Shown in pieces: positions 18,601 to 26,947 of a stretch of 64,000 nucleotides of DNA. The stretch is from Oscillospiraceae bacterium (GTDB lineage Bacteria > Bacillota > Clostridia > Oscillospirales > Acutalibacteraceae), in contig SVOY01000005.1 of NCBI GenBank assembly GCA_015066105.1, positions 1 through 64,000 on the forward strand, given 5' to 3'. Under the pieces are notes generated by a model that worked only from the letters and a program-made list of their open reading frames with translations, had not been told where the DNA came from and did not search any database. The first letter of the stretch is position 1. Each line of letters opens with the position of its first letter. The translations under genes were made by a program, and so were the position numbers.

Positions 18601-19554
18601 ATGATAAACCGTGAAATCCTTAAAGAATTGATTCCCATAACCGACGAGGAACAGTCTATATTAGACGGAAGAAGCACAGTAGACAGCAGTATTTATACGG
18701 AAAACGATGATAATATCATTTCATCCAGAAAGCTTCTCAAGGACGGAAAGCTCATTACAATCAGAACACACACAAGATTCATTCATTTTCCCGAGCACAC
18801 CCACGATTTTGTTGAGGTAGTCTATATGTGTTCAGGCAAAACAACACATGTTATAAACGGAAAAACTATCGAGCTGTGTGAAGGAGAGTTGTTATTTCTC
18901 GGACAGAATGCTAAGCAGGAAATCCTTCCCGCATCAGGAAATGACATAGCGGTAAACTTTATCATTCTCCCTCAATTTTTCGACAAGACACTTGAAATGT
19001 TAGGTGCTGAAGAAACGCCCCTTAAAAAGTTTCTGATAGAGTCTCTTTTCAAAGAAGAAAATGCAGGCTATCTCCACTTCAGAGTTTCGGATGTTTTGCC
19101 TGTACAGAATCTCATTGAAAATTTACTTTGGACACTCATCAACAACACATCAAATAAAAGAAATATCAATCAGACTACTATGGGACTTCTTTTTATGCAG
19201 CTTCTCAATCACACAGACAAGCTCGCATATCAGTCAAAGGAAGAAGCCGCCATACTACAGATTTTCAAATACATAGAAGAAAATTACAAAAACGGCAGTC
19301 TTACCGAGGCGGCAAAACTGCTTCACTACGACTTTTATTGGCTCAGCCATGAAATCAAAAATCAGACAGGAAAGACCTATACTGAACTTTTGCAAGACAA
19401 AAGGCTTTCGCAGGCGGAGTATCTTTTAAAGAATACGAAGATAGGTATTGATGAAATTTCAAAAGCCGTGGGATATGAAAATAAAAGCTATTTCCACAGG
19501 ATATTCGCAAAACAGTTCGGTATGAGCCCGAAGAAATATAGGGATATTGAATAG
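18601..19554 (+). CDS. AraC-family regulator of the rhamnose operon
   Basis: 317 residues. The N-terminal cupin-like sensing domain includes FPEHTHDFVEVVYMCSGKTT (about residues 60-80). The C-terminal pair of helix-turn-helix motifs includes LTEAAKLLHYDFYWLSHEIK and IDEISKAVGYENKSYFHRIF, followed by MSPKKYRD, the usual AraC ending. Start at 18601 follows GAGGTGG by four bases. It is divergent from rhaB with direct repeats in the shared gap, so it most likely senses rhamnose and activates rhaB and the genes behind it. It is followed by a strong terminator. Confidence 0.85.
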   Translation: MINREILKELIPITDEEQSILDGRSTVDSSIYTENDDNIISSRKLLKDGKLITIRTHTRFIHFPEHTHDFVEVVYMCSGKTTHVINGKTIELCEGELLFLGQNAKQEILPASGNDIAVNFIILPQFFDKTLEMLGAEETPLKKFLIESLFKEENAGYLHFRVSDVLPVQNLIENLLWTLINNTSNKRNINQTTMGLLFMQLLNHTDKLAYQSKEEAAILQIFKYIEENYKNGSLTEAAKLLHYDFYWLSHEIKNQTGKTYTELLQDKRLSQAEYLLKNTKIGIDEISKAVGYENKSYFHRIFAKQFGMSPKKYRDIE

Positions 19555-19555
19555 C

Positions 19556-19700
19556 AATAAAAAAAGACCTGTTTTTCAGAAATCACATTTCTTTAAAACA
19601 GGTCTTATATATTAGTTTTTATTCAGTTTTGCACATTGCCCCGGTTCAAATCCGGGTGGTTTAGAACAAAGGCGATTTGGGAACCAATTATGGAATCAAT
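19556..19700. repeat. tRNA-Cys-like repeat, copy B (partial)
   Basis: Contains the hairpin AAGACCTGTTTT/AAAACAGGTCTT (19564-19606), which also serves as terminator of the AraC gene, then CCCCGGTTCAAATCCGGG at about 19640, an exact tRNA T-arm, followed by TGGTTTAGAAC and GCGATTTGGGAACC. The right half found in copies C and D (AAAACCCTTGAT palindrome and GGAGGTACCACCC) is missing here; the IS element follows shortly. Confidence 0.55.
19564..19606 (+). terminator. Terminator after the AraC-type regulator
   Basis: A perfect 12-bp stem AAGACCTGTTTT / AAAACAGGTCTT begins 10 bases after the regulator's stop codon and is followed by an A/T-rich tail. Confidence 0.65.
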
Positions 19701-19724
19701 TCTATTATTAATATTACATTCTCC

Positions 19725-20980
19725 TTGAGTTCACTTTTCTCTTAATTTGTTATATTATTAAAACAAAAACCAAGGAGATTTAATGATGTCAAAAGTATAT
19801 TCAAAAGAGGAAAAAGAAAAAGTAATAAACTTGTGCTCTTCGGGTGTATCAGTTACTCGAATATCAAAAGAATACGGGCTTGCTCGAAGTACAGTTTACG
19901 CTTGGATTAAAGAATATAATGAAAAATCAAGACGAAAAAAGCCAATTGATATGCATGAGGTACTTCTGCTTAAACAAAAGTGCGAACAGCAAAATTTAAT
20001 GATTGAAATACTGCAATCCGTATCATGTTCGCCTGATGCTCCTCAAAAAGAAAAATATGAAGCAATAAAAGAGCTATCCGAAAAATATAGTATTACTCTG
20101 CTATGTAAAGCTTTACGGGTTCCCAAAGGTAGTTATTATAACTATATACTCAGAAATAAAAACGAAAACACGTTAGCGGCACAAAAACGCGCCGAGGTTA
20201 CTCCGATAATTGAAAAACTGTTTAATGGCAGTCAACAAATTTATGGTGCCGGAAAAATTCATGCAATTCTTAAAAATATGGGTTATCTAATAAGCGTAAA
20301 TACCGTTGCCGCAATTATGCATGAAAATGGTTGGTTTTCTATACGAGGTGGAGCCAAGAAAAAATATCTTCAGCTTCAAGAGCGTAAACGTAATATTTTG
20401 AAACAACAGTTCACTGTAAGCAAACCAAACGAGGTTTGGGTTGGTGATGTTACGCAATTTCAATATAATCAACGTAATTATTACATTTGTGTTATTATTG
20501 ACCTTTATGCGAGAAAAGTTGTCAGCTACAGAATATCTTTATCAAACAGCACGCAACTGACAAAAGGAACTTTCAAAAAAGCATATGAAAGCAGAAAACC
20601 AACTAATCTGTTATTTCATAGTGACCAAGGCAGTAATTACACATCCAAATCATACACCAGTTACTTAAAAGAGCGTAACGTAACTCAATCATTTTCGCGA
20701 GCACATACACCATATGATAATTCAGTCATAGAGTCTTTCTTTAAATCATTGAAATCAGAAAAACTGTATCGCACTGATTTTCGTTCAGAGCGTGAATTCA
20801 AAGAAGCAATAAAAATTTATATTTGTAACTATAACAGCAATCGTCCTCATGCGGCATTAAGCTATAAAATACCCGATGAATATGAAGAGATATATTTTAG
20901 CAAGCATCAAAATTTTTGTGAATACCAATCGAACACTAACGGTTCAGATTTTTGATATTTCACATTTTTGACTCACATTT
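19725..20980 (+). mobile_element. IS3-family insertion sequence, ends approximate
   Basis: One transposase gene is flanked by short possible inverted ends: TGAGTTCA at about 19729 and TGACTCA near 20969-20975. The match is short and no clear target duplication is visible, so the exact ends are uncertain. It sits between a truncated repeat copy and the dehydratase operon. Confidence 0.6.
19783..20955 (+). CDS. IS3-family transposase in a single reading frame
   Basis: 390 residues. The N-terminal helix-turn-helix (VSVTRISKEYGLARSTVYAW, residues 25-44) and a coiled-coil stretch correspond to OrfA. The C-terminal rve integrase core has the DDE triad in WVGDVTQF, FHSDQGSNY and DNSVIESFFKSLKSE, corresponding to OrfB. 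In most IS3 elements the two parts are joined by a programmed -1 frameshift; here they are in one uninterrupted frame. All catalytic residues are present, so it may be active. Preceded by AAGGAG at about 19773. Confidence 0.9.
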   Translation: MMSKVYSKEEKEKVINLCSSGVSVTRISKEYGLARSTVYAWIKEYNEKSRRKKPIDMHEVLLLKQKCEQQNLMIEILQSVSCSPDAPQKEKYEAIKELSEKYSITLLCKALRVPKGSYYNYILRNKNENTLAAQKRAEVTPIIEKLFNGSQQIYGAGKIHAILKNMGYLISVNTVAAIMHENGWFSIRGGAKKKYLQLQERKRNILKQQFTVSKPNEVWVGDVTQFQYNQRNYYICVIIDLYARKVVSYRISLSNSTQLTKGTFKKAYESRKPTNLLFHSDQGSNYTSKSYTSYLKERNVTQSFSRAHTPYDNSVIESFFKSLKSEKLYRTDFRSEREFKEAIKIYICNYNSNRPHAALSYKIPDEYEEIYFSKHQNFCEYQSNTNGSDF

Positions 20981-21068
20981 TCAACTTTTTTGGTTTTTGT
21001 GTAGTTTTGAAGGAAAATAAAAAAGCAGCCCTAAAGCCGCTTAAATTCTATGTTTATAGAAAAGAAAA

Positions 21069-21107
21069 AACCCTCTATCGAACACTTAAGGTTCAGATTG
21101 GAGGGTT
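21069..21107 (-). terminator. Terminator of the dehydratase operon
   Basis: On the minus strand, stem AACCCTC / GAGGGTT with a 25-base loop is followed by TTTTTTC. It lies just beyond the last small gene of the operon. The rest of 20,956-21,115 shows no gene. Confidence 0.55.
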
Positions 21108-21115
21108 AATTCAAC

Positions 21116-21292
21116 TCAGAATCGACGGTCACGGGGAACTTTGTCTGTTATTTTGTTGAAGATTTTGTATAACAGGAACATTATCTTATTATCGAGATTC
21201 AGCCAGTATACTGCCTGAATAGCCACGAAAGCAACAACTGCCAACACAACAAGAGCTATAATTATCTTAAATAAAATGATTAGTATACTCAT
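21116..21292 (-). CDS. 58-residue membrane protein ending the dehydratase operon
   Basis: A short gene with a strong ribosome binding site (AAGGAGGAG, four bases before the ATG). The N-terminal half is one long apolar helix (ILIILFKIIIALVVLAVV, continuing to AIQAVYW) and the C-terminal half is positively charged and helical (KIFNKITDKVPRDRRF), so it should sit in the membrane with the tail inside. It starts 12 bp after the upstream gene and is followed by a terminator, so it is the last gene of the operon. Family not recognised. Confidence 0.7.
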   Translation of the reverse strand: MSILIILFKIIIALVVLAVVAFVAIQAVYWLNLDNKIMFLLYKIFNKITDKVPRDRRF

Positions 21293-21304
21293 AACTGCTC
21301 CTCC

Positions 21305-22843
21305 TTACCAGCCCTTGGAATCGTCGAAATCGAGCAACGATTCGTCAAGGGGTTTTTCGTTCATAACAGAGAACATAAATTCGTTAAACTGCTTTCTCAT
21401 TTCATTACGCGGAATCGCACGCGGGTCAATAAGATCGTGTGAAATCCAAACCAAAGGAATATTTCTCTCATTGGCAATATCCTGAATCATACCCGTCATG
21501 GATTTGCTGCCCTTACAGGTGATGTCATCATAGAAGACTATCATATCACAGTTAAAGCGTTCGTATTCTTCAAACATTTCCAACAAGTTTTCATATCCGC
21601 CTACAAGGTGACGGCGCATAATAGCCTGCTCCCAGAGCTGTGCAACACCCCAAAGTGCTTCTTCCTTGTCATCTTCGGAAATAAACTCGTGATGAGACAT
21701 ATTATTGAGAACGGCAACGGTGTTTACACCCCAACACTCATACATCCAGGTGGAAAAATGCATATAGTATGATGACGGAGCACCGCATACAAGTGTTCTG
21801 TAGCGTGTCTTGGGACGAACGTTGATTTTTTCCTTAACGCACTTTTCGCAGATTTCAAGCATCTCTCTGCCAATTTTTGCACACTCTTTATTAAGACCGC
21901 TTGAGAAGGAAAGCTGGAAAGAACGGTAAAGCAGATTAGGCACGCTCGGCACGGGATAATAGGGAGATTTTGCGAGTTCCCATAATTCGTGCTGAATACG
22001 GGTTTCCTCGTTGTACTGACGGACTGTCTCAAAAAATGCATCCCAATCGAAGGTTTCACCGGTGCAATCTTCGATAAATTTGATAACCTCTTTAACGTGA
22101 GCGACTGCATATTCTCTTGTGTCCTCATCCTTCCAACGCATAGGTGTACAGCCCTGAATCGAAGGCACCTTGAGTCGGCGCTCTACCACCGATGAGTTCA
22201 TAACTGAGGAATCGCAGGGTGCGTTACTCGTAATAAGACAGGCACCGTAATACGGGAGCTGGTCGTCTATAGCAACACCGCAGATTGCAGAGGAGTTTCT
22301 GCAAGAGTCTGACGGAAGTCCGTAAGAATCAATGATATCTGTAAAATAGTGACCTGCATGCTGGTCATTGGCAGTAGCAAGAATGTGGAAATAAGGCTCC
22401 TCAACTGCATTTTGAAGATTCGGAAAGCCTCCTATGAGAATGGGAGATGCATCCTGCTCGAAAATTACGGTTTTCTTGGAATACTCATTTTCACCGAAAC
22501 GCTCATCGGTTTTCAGAATCTGAATCAGAGCCTTAACATTACTCTTCAATAGGAACTGCATATATTTATGTGCAATCAATAAAGCCTCACCGTGGGCATC
22601 ATCAATGGTGCGGTCAACCATACTTCCGCTTCCGAGATAAGGTGCCATCCAGTGATAGTAAGTTAATGCCTTGAAAGCACGCACAGGGTCAGCCTTAAGA
22701 AGCTCGCCGCTTATCTTTTTTTCGGTAAGCCATTCCCTGAAATCAACCCAGGAATCCTTGAAGCCCTTCCATTTTCTGTAACGGGCAAGCTCATAACCGT
22801 TATAAAAACGCTTTCTGCTGCCGAAGTTTTTCTTTTCAGCCAT
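21305..22843 (-). CDS. 2-hydroxyacyl-CoA dehydratase family protein, larger subunit
   Basis: 512 residues, related to the HgdA/HgdB/BcrC superfamily that binds [4Fe-4S] or double-cubane clusters. Possible cluster cysteines lie in SDSCRNSSAICG, YYGACLITSNAPCDSS and SIQGCTPMRW, roughly the middle of the N-terminal half. A second alpha/beta domain follows (TLVCGAPSSYYMHF; CDMIVFYDDITCKGS). I start it at the ATG at 22843, behind GGGGAG; it overlaps the preceding gene by eight bases, so translation is probably coupled. Members either remove water from 2-hydroxyacyl-CoA or reduce other small molecules; the substrate here is unknown. Confidence 0.8.
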   Translation of the reverse strand: MAEKKNFGSRKRFYNGYELARYRKWKGFKDSWVDFREWLTEKKISGELLKADPVRAFKALTYYHWMAPYLGSGSMVDRTIDDAHGEALLIAHKYMQFLLKSNVKALIQILKTDERFGENEYSKKTVIFEQDASPILIGGFPNLQNAVEEPYFHILATANDQHAGHYFTDIIDSYGLPSDSCRNSSAICGVAIDDQLPYYGACLITSNAPCDSSVMNSSVVERRLKVPSIQGCTPMRWKDEDTREYAVAHVKEVIKFIEDCTGETFDWDAFFETVRQYNEETRIQHELWELAKSPYYPVPSVPNLLYRSFQLSFSSGLNKECAKIGREMLEICEKCVKEKINVRPKTRYRTLVCGAPSSYYMHFSTWMYECWGVNTVAVLNNMSHHEFISEDDKEEALWGVAQLWEQAIMRRHLVGGYENLLEMFEEYERFNCDMIVFYDDITCKGSKSMTGMIQDIANERNIPLVWISHDLIDPRAIPRNEMRKQFNEFMFSVMNEKPLDESLLDFDDSKGW

Positions 22844-24038
22844 TCTGCTCTCCCCTTTCTGCAATTTTCAGCTCAAGTGCTTCAACAAAGGCCTGGAAGC
22901 GGGTACGCAGCTGACCTGTTGAAGTGTTGACATATTCCTTTTCAATACCCATACAAGGTAAACCGTAGTCGCTTTCCATTACATGCTGACAATACATACG
23001 CTCGTATTCCCAATATTCACAGAATTTCATCTGCTGAACAATGAGTCCGTCTGCATTATAATCCTCTGCGAGCTTTTTGAGATACTGCTTTCTGCCGTGA
23101 ACCTTTTCGGGATTCATAAATCTCGGGCACTCGTTGGTATCAATATAGTGTCTTGCAATGGCATTCATTGCGGTTTCACCGTCACGGATTTCTATTTCCT
23201 CCCTACCCGGAAGTGAACCGAAGCAATATCTGTCCGCAACAACAAAAGCACCACAATCCTCAATAAGCTTGGTAAAATAAGGGTCATCGTTCTCACCGCC
23301 TGCAAGAACAACCCTCACACGGTACCAAGGAGATTCATCGGGAACTCTGGTTTTCAGTTCTTCAAGTGTTTCTTTTAAATAGGGCATAATTAAATCGTGG
23401 GGACAGCATTCGCTGACAAGCTCAATAAGATGGAACTCATAGCCTGTGAGAGGAGGATTTTTAAGCTTACGGTAGTTACCGATTTCAGTAACTACGCGGC
23501 AAAGCTCGTTGTGTTTTTCGATTGCCTTGCGCAAAGCGTCATCCGAAACATTAACCCCATAAGCCTCATTCAGACGGTCAAGAACATGCTTTTTCAGCTG
23601 TTTTTCATAATGCTTTACAGCATAATCTTTAGTTACAAAAGGAGCATCCACGTGAGAAACAAAAAACTTTTCGTTCTGCTCTTTAACAAGGTCAAGCATC
23701 TCAAAATGCTCGTGGGAACGGTGCATCATTCCGCAGGTTTCTGTGCTGAGAAGTGCAGAAAAGAAGTTGTAACCACCCTCGATTGCAAGCTCAAGAATGC
23801 TTCGTGAATACATACAGGTCTTTTCAGACATATAATATGTAGCAATAGCTGTATCAGCTATGCCGGGTGCCCTCAGACGAACTGAAAAACAACCGTCAAG
23901 ATTCATAAGCACCTCAGGTATGTAATAGCATGAATAGCCGAGAGCCAGCTTGCCGTCAGACAGGGCTTTATCTACCAATTCATTTTTTACTTCCTCAAGA
24001 AGATTTTCGAAAAACACACGATATTTTAAATCTCTCAT
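22836..24038 (-). CDS. 2-hydroxyacyl-CoA dehydratase family protein, smaller subunit
   Basis: 400 residues, the HgdB/BcrC-like partner. Motifs: LGYSCYYIPEVLMNLDGCFS near residue 33, TYYMSEKTCMYSRS, LLSTETCGMMHRSHEHFE, then the second domain with VVLAGGENDDPYF, GAFVVADRYCFGS and LIVQQMKFCEYWEYERMYC. The cysteines in the first three motifs are placed as cluster ligands are in the family. It starts 3 bp after the activase gene. The pair resembles a heterodimeric dehydratase or a double-cubane-cluster reductase. Confidence 0.8.
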   Translation of the reverse strand: MRDLKYRVFFENLLEEVKNELVDKALSDGKLALGYSCYYIPEVLMNLDGCFSVRLRAPGIADTAIATYYMSEKTCMYSRSILELAIEGGYNFFSALLSTETCGMMHRSHEHFEMLDLVKEQNEKFFVSHVDAPFVTKDYAVKHYEKQLKKHVLDRLNEAYGVNVSDDALRKAIEKHNELCRVVTEIGNYRKLKNPPLTGYEFHLIELVSECCPHDLIMPYLKETLEELKTRVPDESPWYRVRVVLAGGENDDPYFTKLIEDCGAFVVADRYCFGSLPGREEIEIRDGETAMNAIARHYIDTNECPRFMNPEKVHGRKQYLKKLAEDYNADGLIVQQMKFCEYWEYERMYCQHVMESDYGLPCMGIEKEYVNTSTGQLRTRFQAFVEALELKIAERGEQNG

Positions 24039-24041
24039 TTT

Positions 24042-24832
24042 TTAAAATCCGCCTTTCTTTCTCGCAAATTCAGCTGCACCCAACGCACCCATAAGCTGAG
24101 GGTCAACAGCTAATTCAATTACTTTAGTCTTTAACACTTTTTCAATCGCTTTCTTCAGACCTTCATTTTTGGCACAGCCGCCTGTAAGCGTAATGCTGTT
24201 GATAGCACCTGCTTTTTTCGCCATAATAAAGCAACGCTTGGCCACAGCCATCTGAATTCCTGCTGCAATTTCCTCGGGAGCCTTTCCTTCGCCCACAAGG
24301 GCAATAACCTCTGATTCTGCAAATACGGTGCATTGAGCAGTAACGGGAATTGCATTCTTTGCTTTAAGCGAAAGCACAGAAAACTCCTCAAGTGTCATTT
24401 CAAAGGATGTGCCATAGCTTCGTAGAAACGGCCTGTACCTGCGGCACACTTATCATTCATAGCAAAGTTTTTTACTGTTCCGTCAGGAGCAACTGCTATA
24501 CCCTTTACATCCTGACCGCCGATATCAATAATAGCTTTCACCTCGGGATTTGTAACATGTACGCCCATAGCATGGCAGGAAATTTCAGACACATTCTCGT
24601 GTGCAAAGGGCACACGGTTTCTTCCGTATCCCGTGCCGACTATATAAGACAGATCCTCCGGTTTAGAAATGCCGTCAACTTGTGAAAGACAGCTGTCAAC
24701 AGCCTGAACAGAGGACTGTTCGGCATTGATTTTACTGCGCTGAATTGTGGATGCAACAATTTTTCCGTTTTCATCTAAAATAACCGCTTTTGTGTAGGTT
24801 GAGCCTACATCACAGCCTGCAAAATATTTCAT
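24042..24832 (-). pseudogene. Acyl-CoA dehydratase activase (HgdC/BadF type), frameshifted
   Basis: The ATPase that should drive electrons into the dehydratase pair. The first frame (24832 to about 24410) carries CDVGSTYTKAVILDENG (ATP site), IDIGGQDVKGI and NDKCAAGTGRFYEAMA (cluster Cys). It then runs to a stop, while the next frame continues with SFEMTLEEFSVLSLKAK, ITLTGGCAKNEGL (second cluster Cys) and LMGALGAAEFARKK to 24042. Adding one base near 24,410 restores an activase of normal length (about 263 residues) and spacing. So this is either a recent one-base deletion or a sequencing/assembly error. RBS AAGGAATG precedes the ATG at 24832. Confidence 0.85.
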
Positions 24833-24839
24833 ATCTTAA

Positions 24840-25025
24840 TCATTCCTTTATCAGTATAATGTTTTCCATCAGGTCAATGTCAAATATTTTCCCCTGCAAT
24901 ACAGTGCGTACTCCCATAAGGTCATAAACAACAAGTTCATCCTCTTTACATATAACACGGGCAACATTTTTCAAAAGAAAAACATTTTCATCATCACTCT
25001 TTTTATAAATTGATGAAAGGCACAT
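24840..25025 (-). CDS. CooT-type small nickel-binding protein
   Basis: 61 residues. It begins MCLSSIYKK, with the Cys at position 2 that acts as a nickel ligand in CooT proteins, and has the family's small beta-rich pattern (NVARVICKEDELVVYDLMG ... LQGKIFDIDLMENIILI). CooT is known from CO dehydrogenase maturation. GGAGGG lies six bases before the ATG, and the gene lies between the His-rich gene (2 bp) and the activase (7 bp). Confidence 0.75.
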   Translation of the reverse strand: MCLSSIYKKSDDENVFLLKNVARVICKEDELVVYDLMGVRTVLQGKIFDIDLMENIILIKE

Positions 25026-25027
25026 TA

Positions 25028-25252
25028 TTATCCCTCCGCTTCTTTTATTGCCTGATTGATTTTTTCGGTTGAATCGTTTAAAAGTGTAACAGCCTCTTTA
25101 ATGAGCAATGCCACATTATCGGAAAGCGAAGAAACAGTTTCCATAAGTTCTTCAGCATGGTGAGCATTATGATGTGCCATATATTTAAGTAAGGCTATTG
25201 TTTCTTCGGCAGAAACGCTGTTATGAGTGTGATTACAATGATTATGTTCCAT
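25028..25252 (-). CDS. Small histidine-rich protein (possible metal binder)
   Basis: 74 residues starting MEHNHCNHTH, with a second cluster YMAHHNAHHAEEL. The rest is helical and acidic. The His/Cys-rich start suggests binding of nickel or another transition metal; its place beside cooT- and cooC-like genes supports a role in metal handling. I use the ATG at 25252, behind GGAGAG, rather than the longer frame to 25312, which overlaps the upstream gene. Named family not recognised. Confidence 0.65.
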   Translation of the reverse strand: MEHNHCNHTHNSVSAEETIALLKYMAHHNAHHAEELMETVSSLSDNVALLIKEAVTLLNDSTEKINQAIKEAEG

Positions 25253-25253
25253 T

Positions 25254-25973
25254 TTATCTTCTCTCCTTTTCCATTTTGAAATGTAGTTCCCGTAAGCCCT
25301 CGACCTCATCACAAACAGGCTTCATTTTGCATGAAGCGCAATCCAACTCATCCAGTTGTAAGGTGCTGTGAACTGCATCGGTAATTCTTTTAGCCTTTTG
25401 TGCAAGAGCCGAAAGTCCCCGGTAATCAAAGTCTTTCTTTGTAATAAATACAGTCCTGACAGATTCAACATCGTCATTTTCCTTAAAGGCACGAATCAGA
25501 CTGCAACCAATATTCATAAACGAAAGAGGCTGTTCTGAATTTAAAACATCCTTTGCTACACGCACCTGTTCCTTTGATGCAGACGGTGAAATACGGATGT
25601 GATAGCCTTTCGGATAAATCTGAAAAGCAGTAAAGCCTATATTTTTAAGCTGTTCGTAAGTCAACTCTTCTTCATTCTTTTGCTTCAGACTGACAAAAGT
25701 CAGATGCGCAAAAGGAGTATCCTCTGTTATTTCATTCAAATCCGGCCCGTATAAAATCACTTCATCCCGCACAGACAGCAAATCGGTAAACACTATACTG
25801 CCGACCGAAGGTTTTCCGCTACCGCCCAATTCGTAGGCTGTATCACTTCGGAACAAAATTGCATTTTTGTCACCGCTTTCAGCGCAAAGTTCAGTATCAA
25901 ATAAAACCGATTTATCAACAACTTCAGGTAGCAGCGAAAGCATTTTTTCTGTTACATCAGCAAATATTTTCAT
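25254..25973 (-). CDS. Cysteine-containing protein, weakly acetyl-CoA synthase-like
   Basis: 239 residues, soluble. The C-terminal ELDCASCKMKPVCDEVEG (about residues 208-225) gives a C-x2-C-x5-C set able to hold an iron-sulfur cluster or metal, and the middle part (YPKGYHIRISPSASKEQVR) looks slightly like the CdhC/AcsB acetyl-CoA synthase family. I do not see the full A-cluster ligands, so it is not a complete synthase. ATG at 25973 follows GGAGG and lies 2 bp after the CooC-like gene. Function not established. Confidence 0.5.
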   Translation of the reverse strand: MKIFADVTEKMLSLLPEVVDKSVLFDTELCAESGDKNAILFRSDTAYELGGSGKPSVGSIVFTDLLSVRDEVILYGPDLNEITEDTPFAHLTFVSLKQKNEEELTYEQLKNIGFTAFQIYPKGYHIRISPSASKEQVRVAKDVLNSEQPLSFMNIGCSLIRAFKENDDVESVRTVFITKKDFDYRGLSALAQKAKRITDAVHSTLQLDELDCASCKMKPVCDEVEGLRELHFKMEKERR

Positions 25974-25975
25974 AA

Positions 25976-26734
25976 TCAGTTTTCCTCCAAGAGTGAAAAC
26001 AGAGCCTTTTTGGCTCCCTGATACAGCACAGATTCAGCATCCAAGTTAAAAACGCTTTCTCCCTGCATATCGTTTTCTGACTGGTTTTCATCTTCTCCGA
26101 TTACCGAAAGCACTCTCGGAATACCTAAAACCGACTCAGCATCAAATGAACTTCTTATCCTATTGAAAATAACCCCGCATTTTTTACAGGTTATCAGTTT
26201 ATCCGCTACCTCTTTAATGGTAGATATAACCTGTATACCCTTTTTACTTCCGTCGCTCACAAGCACCAGATATGTGATGTTTTCCATCACACGGCGATTG
26301 ATTTGTTCTATACCTGCTTCACCGTCAATAACAACAAAATCGTAATTTTCACAAAGCATTTCAATTACCTGTTTAAGATAAGCATTAACTTTACAGTAAC
26401 ATCCTGCTGCCTCAGGTCTGCCAATTGCAAGAAAAGAAATATTATCTTTTTCAACAATAGCATCCATCAAATGAAATTTAGCCTCGCTTAAAAGCTCAAT
26501 AGCCTCTGTTGTTTTACCTTGTTCGATATTCTCTGCAATCTGCACACGAATGTCATCAAGAGTAAGTGCCGGCTGCATTTGCAAGGCCGTCGCAAGCCCG
26601 ACAGCCGGGTCAGCATCAACGGCAAGAATTTTTTTATCGGGAAAAGATTCAGATAATACTCTGATAAACGCTGCGGAAAGAGATGTTTTTCCTACACCGC
26701 CCTTTCCCGCAAAAGCAAAGATTTTTGTTTGCAT
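25976..26734 (-). CDS. CooC-type MinD/ParA ATPase (nickel insertion)
   Basis: 252 residues. The N-terminal deviant Walker A FAGKGGVGKTSLSAAF, AVDADPAVGLATAL and FVVIDGEAGIEQINRR place it in the CooC branch of MinD/ParA ATPases, which load nickel into CO dehydrogenase using ATP. ITCKKCGVIFNR provides a CxxC, as dimer-bridging metal sites in CooC do. The ATG at 26734 is chosen because AAGGTG is six bases upstream; earlier starts lie in or at that site. First gene of the eight-gene operon, behind a perfect 10-bp inverted repeat. Confidence 0.8.
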   Translation of the reverse strand: MQTKIFAFAGKGGVGKTSLSAAFIRVLSESFPDKKILAVDADPAVGLATALQMQPALTLDDIRVQIAENIEQGKTTEAIELLSEAKFHLMDAIVEKDNISFLAIGRPEAAGCYCKVNAYLKQVIEMLCENYDFVVIDGEAGIEQINRRVMENITYLVLVSDGSKKGIQVISTIKEVADKLITCKKCGVIFNRIRSSFDAESVLGIPRVLSVIGEDENQSENDMQGESVFNLDAESVLYQGAKKALFSLLEEN

Positions 26735-26767
26735 AAACATCACCTTTGAACTATATCAAATATTTGA

Positions 26768-26810
26768 TACTCATACAGATTTTGTGTATGAGTAATTATT
26801 GTTTATATAG
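26768..26810 (-). promoter_or_regulatory. Operator-like inverted repeat and -10 box before the CooC operon
   Basis: TACTCATACA (26768-26777) and TGTATGAGTA (26785-26794) form a perfect 10-bp inverted repeat with a 7-bp spacer. Just upstream in the direction of transcription is TATATA (about 26803-26808). A repressor bound here would block the start. A second small palindrome, ATCAAATATTTGAT, lies nearer the gene. Confidence 0.5.
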
Positions 26811-26947
26811 TAGCACACAGATGAAAAAAACACAACAAAAAGGGTACAGAAATCCAAAATTTGTCAACTTCATAAAAAAACATCAAAATTGATTGTTTAC
26901 TCTGACAACCTATAATTTCAATAATGAAAATAATCTGTTTGCCTGCA

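Noticed and set aside
18601-21000. Phage or integrase genes that would mark an island
   Set aside because: The only mobility gene found is the IS3 transposase; no tyrosine or serine recombinase is present in the window.
20968-21159. A 63-codon plus-strand frame after the IS
   Set aside because: It covers the terminator and the end of a better supported minus-strand gene (21116-21292) and has no ribosome binding site.
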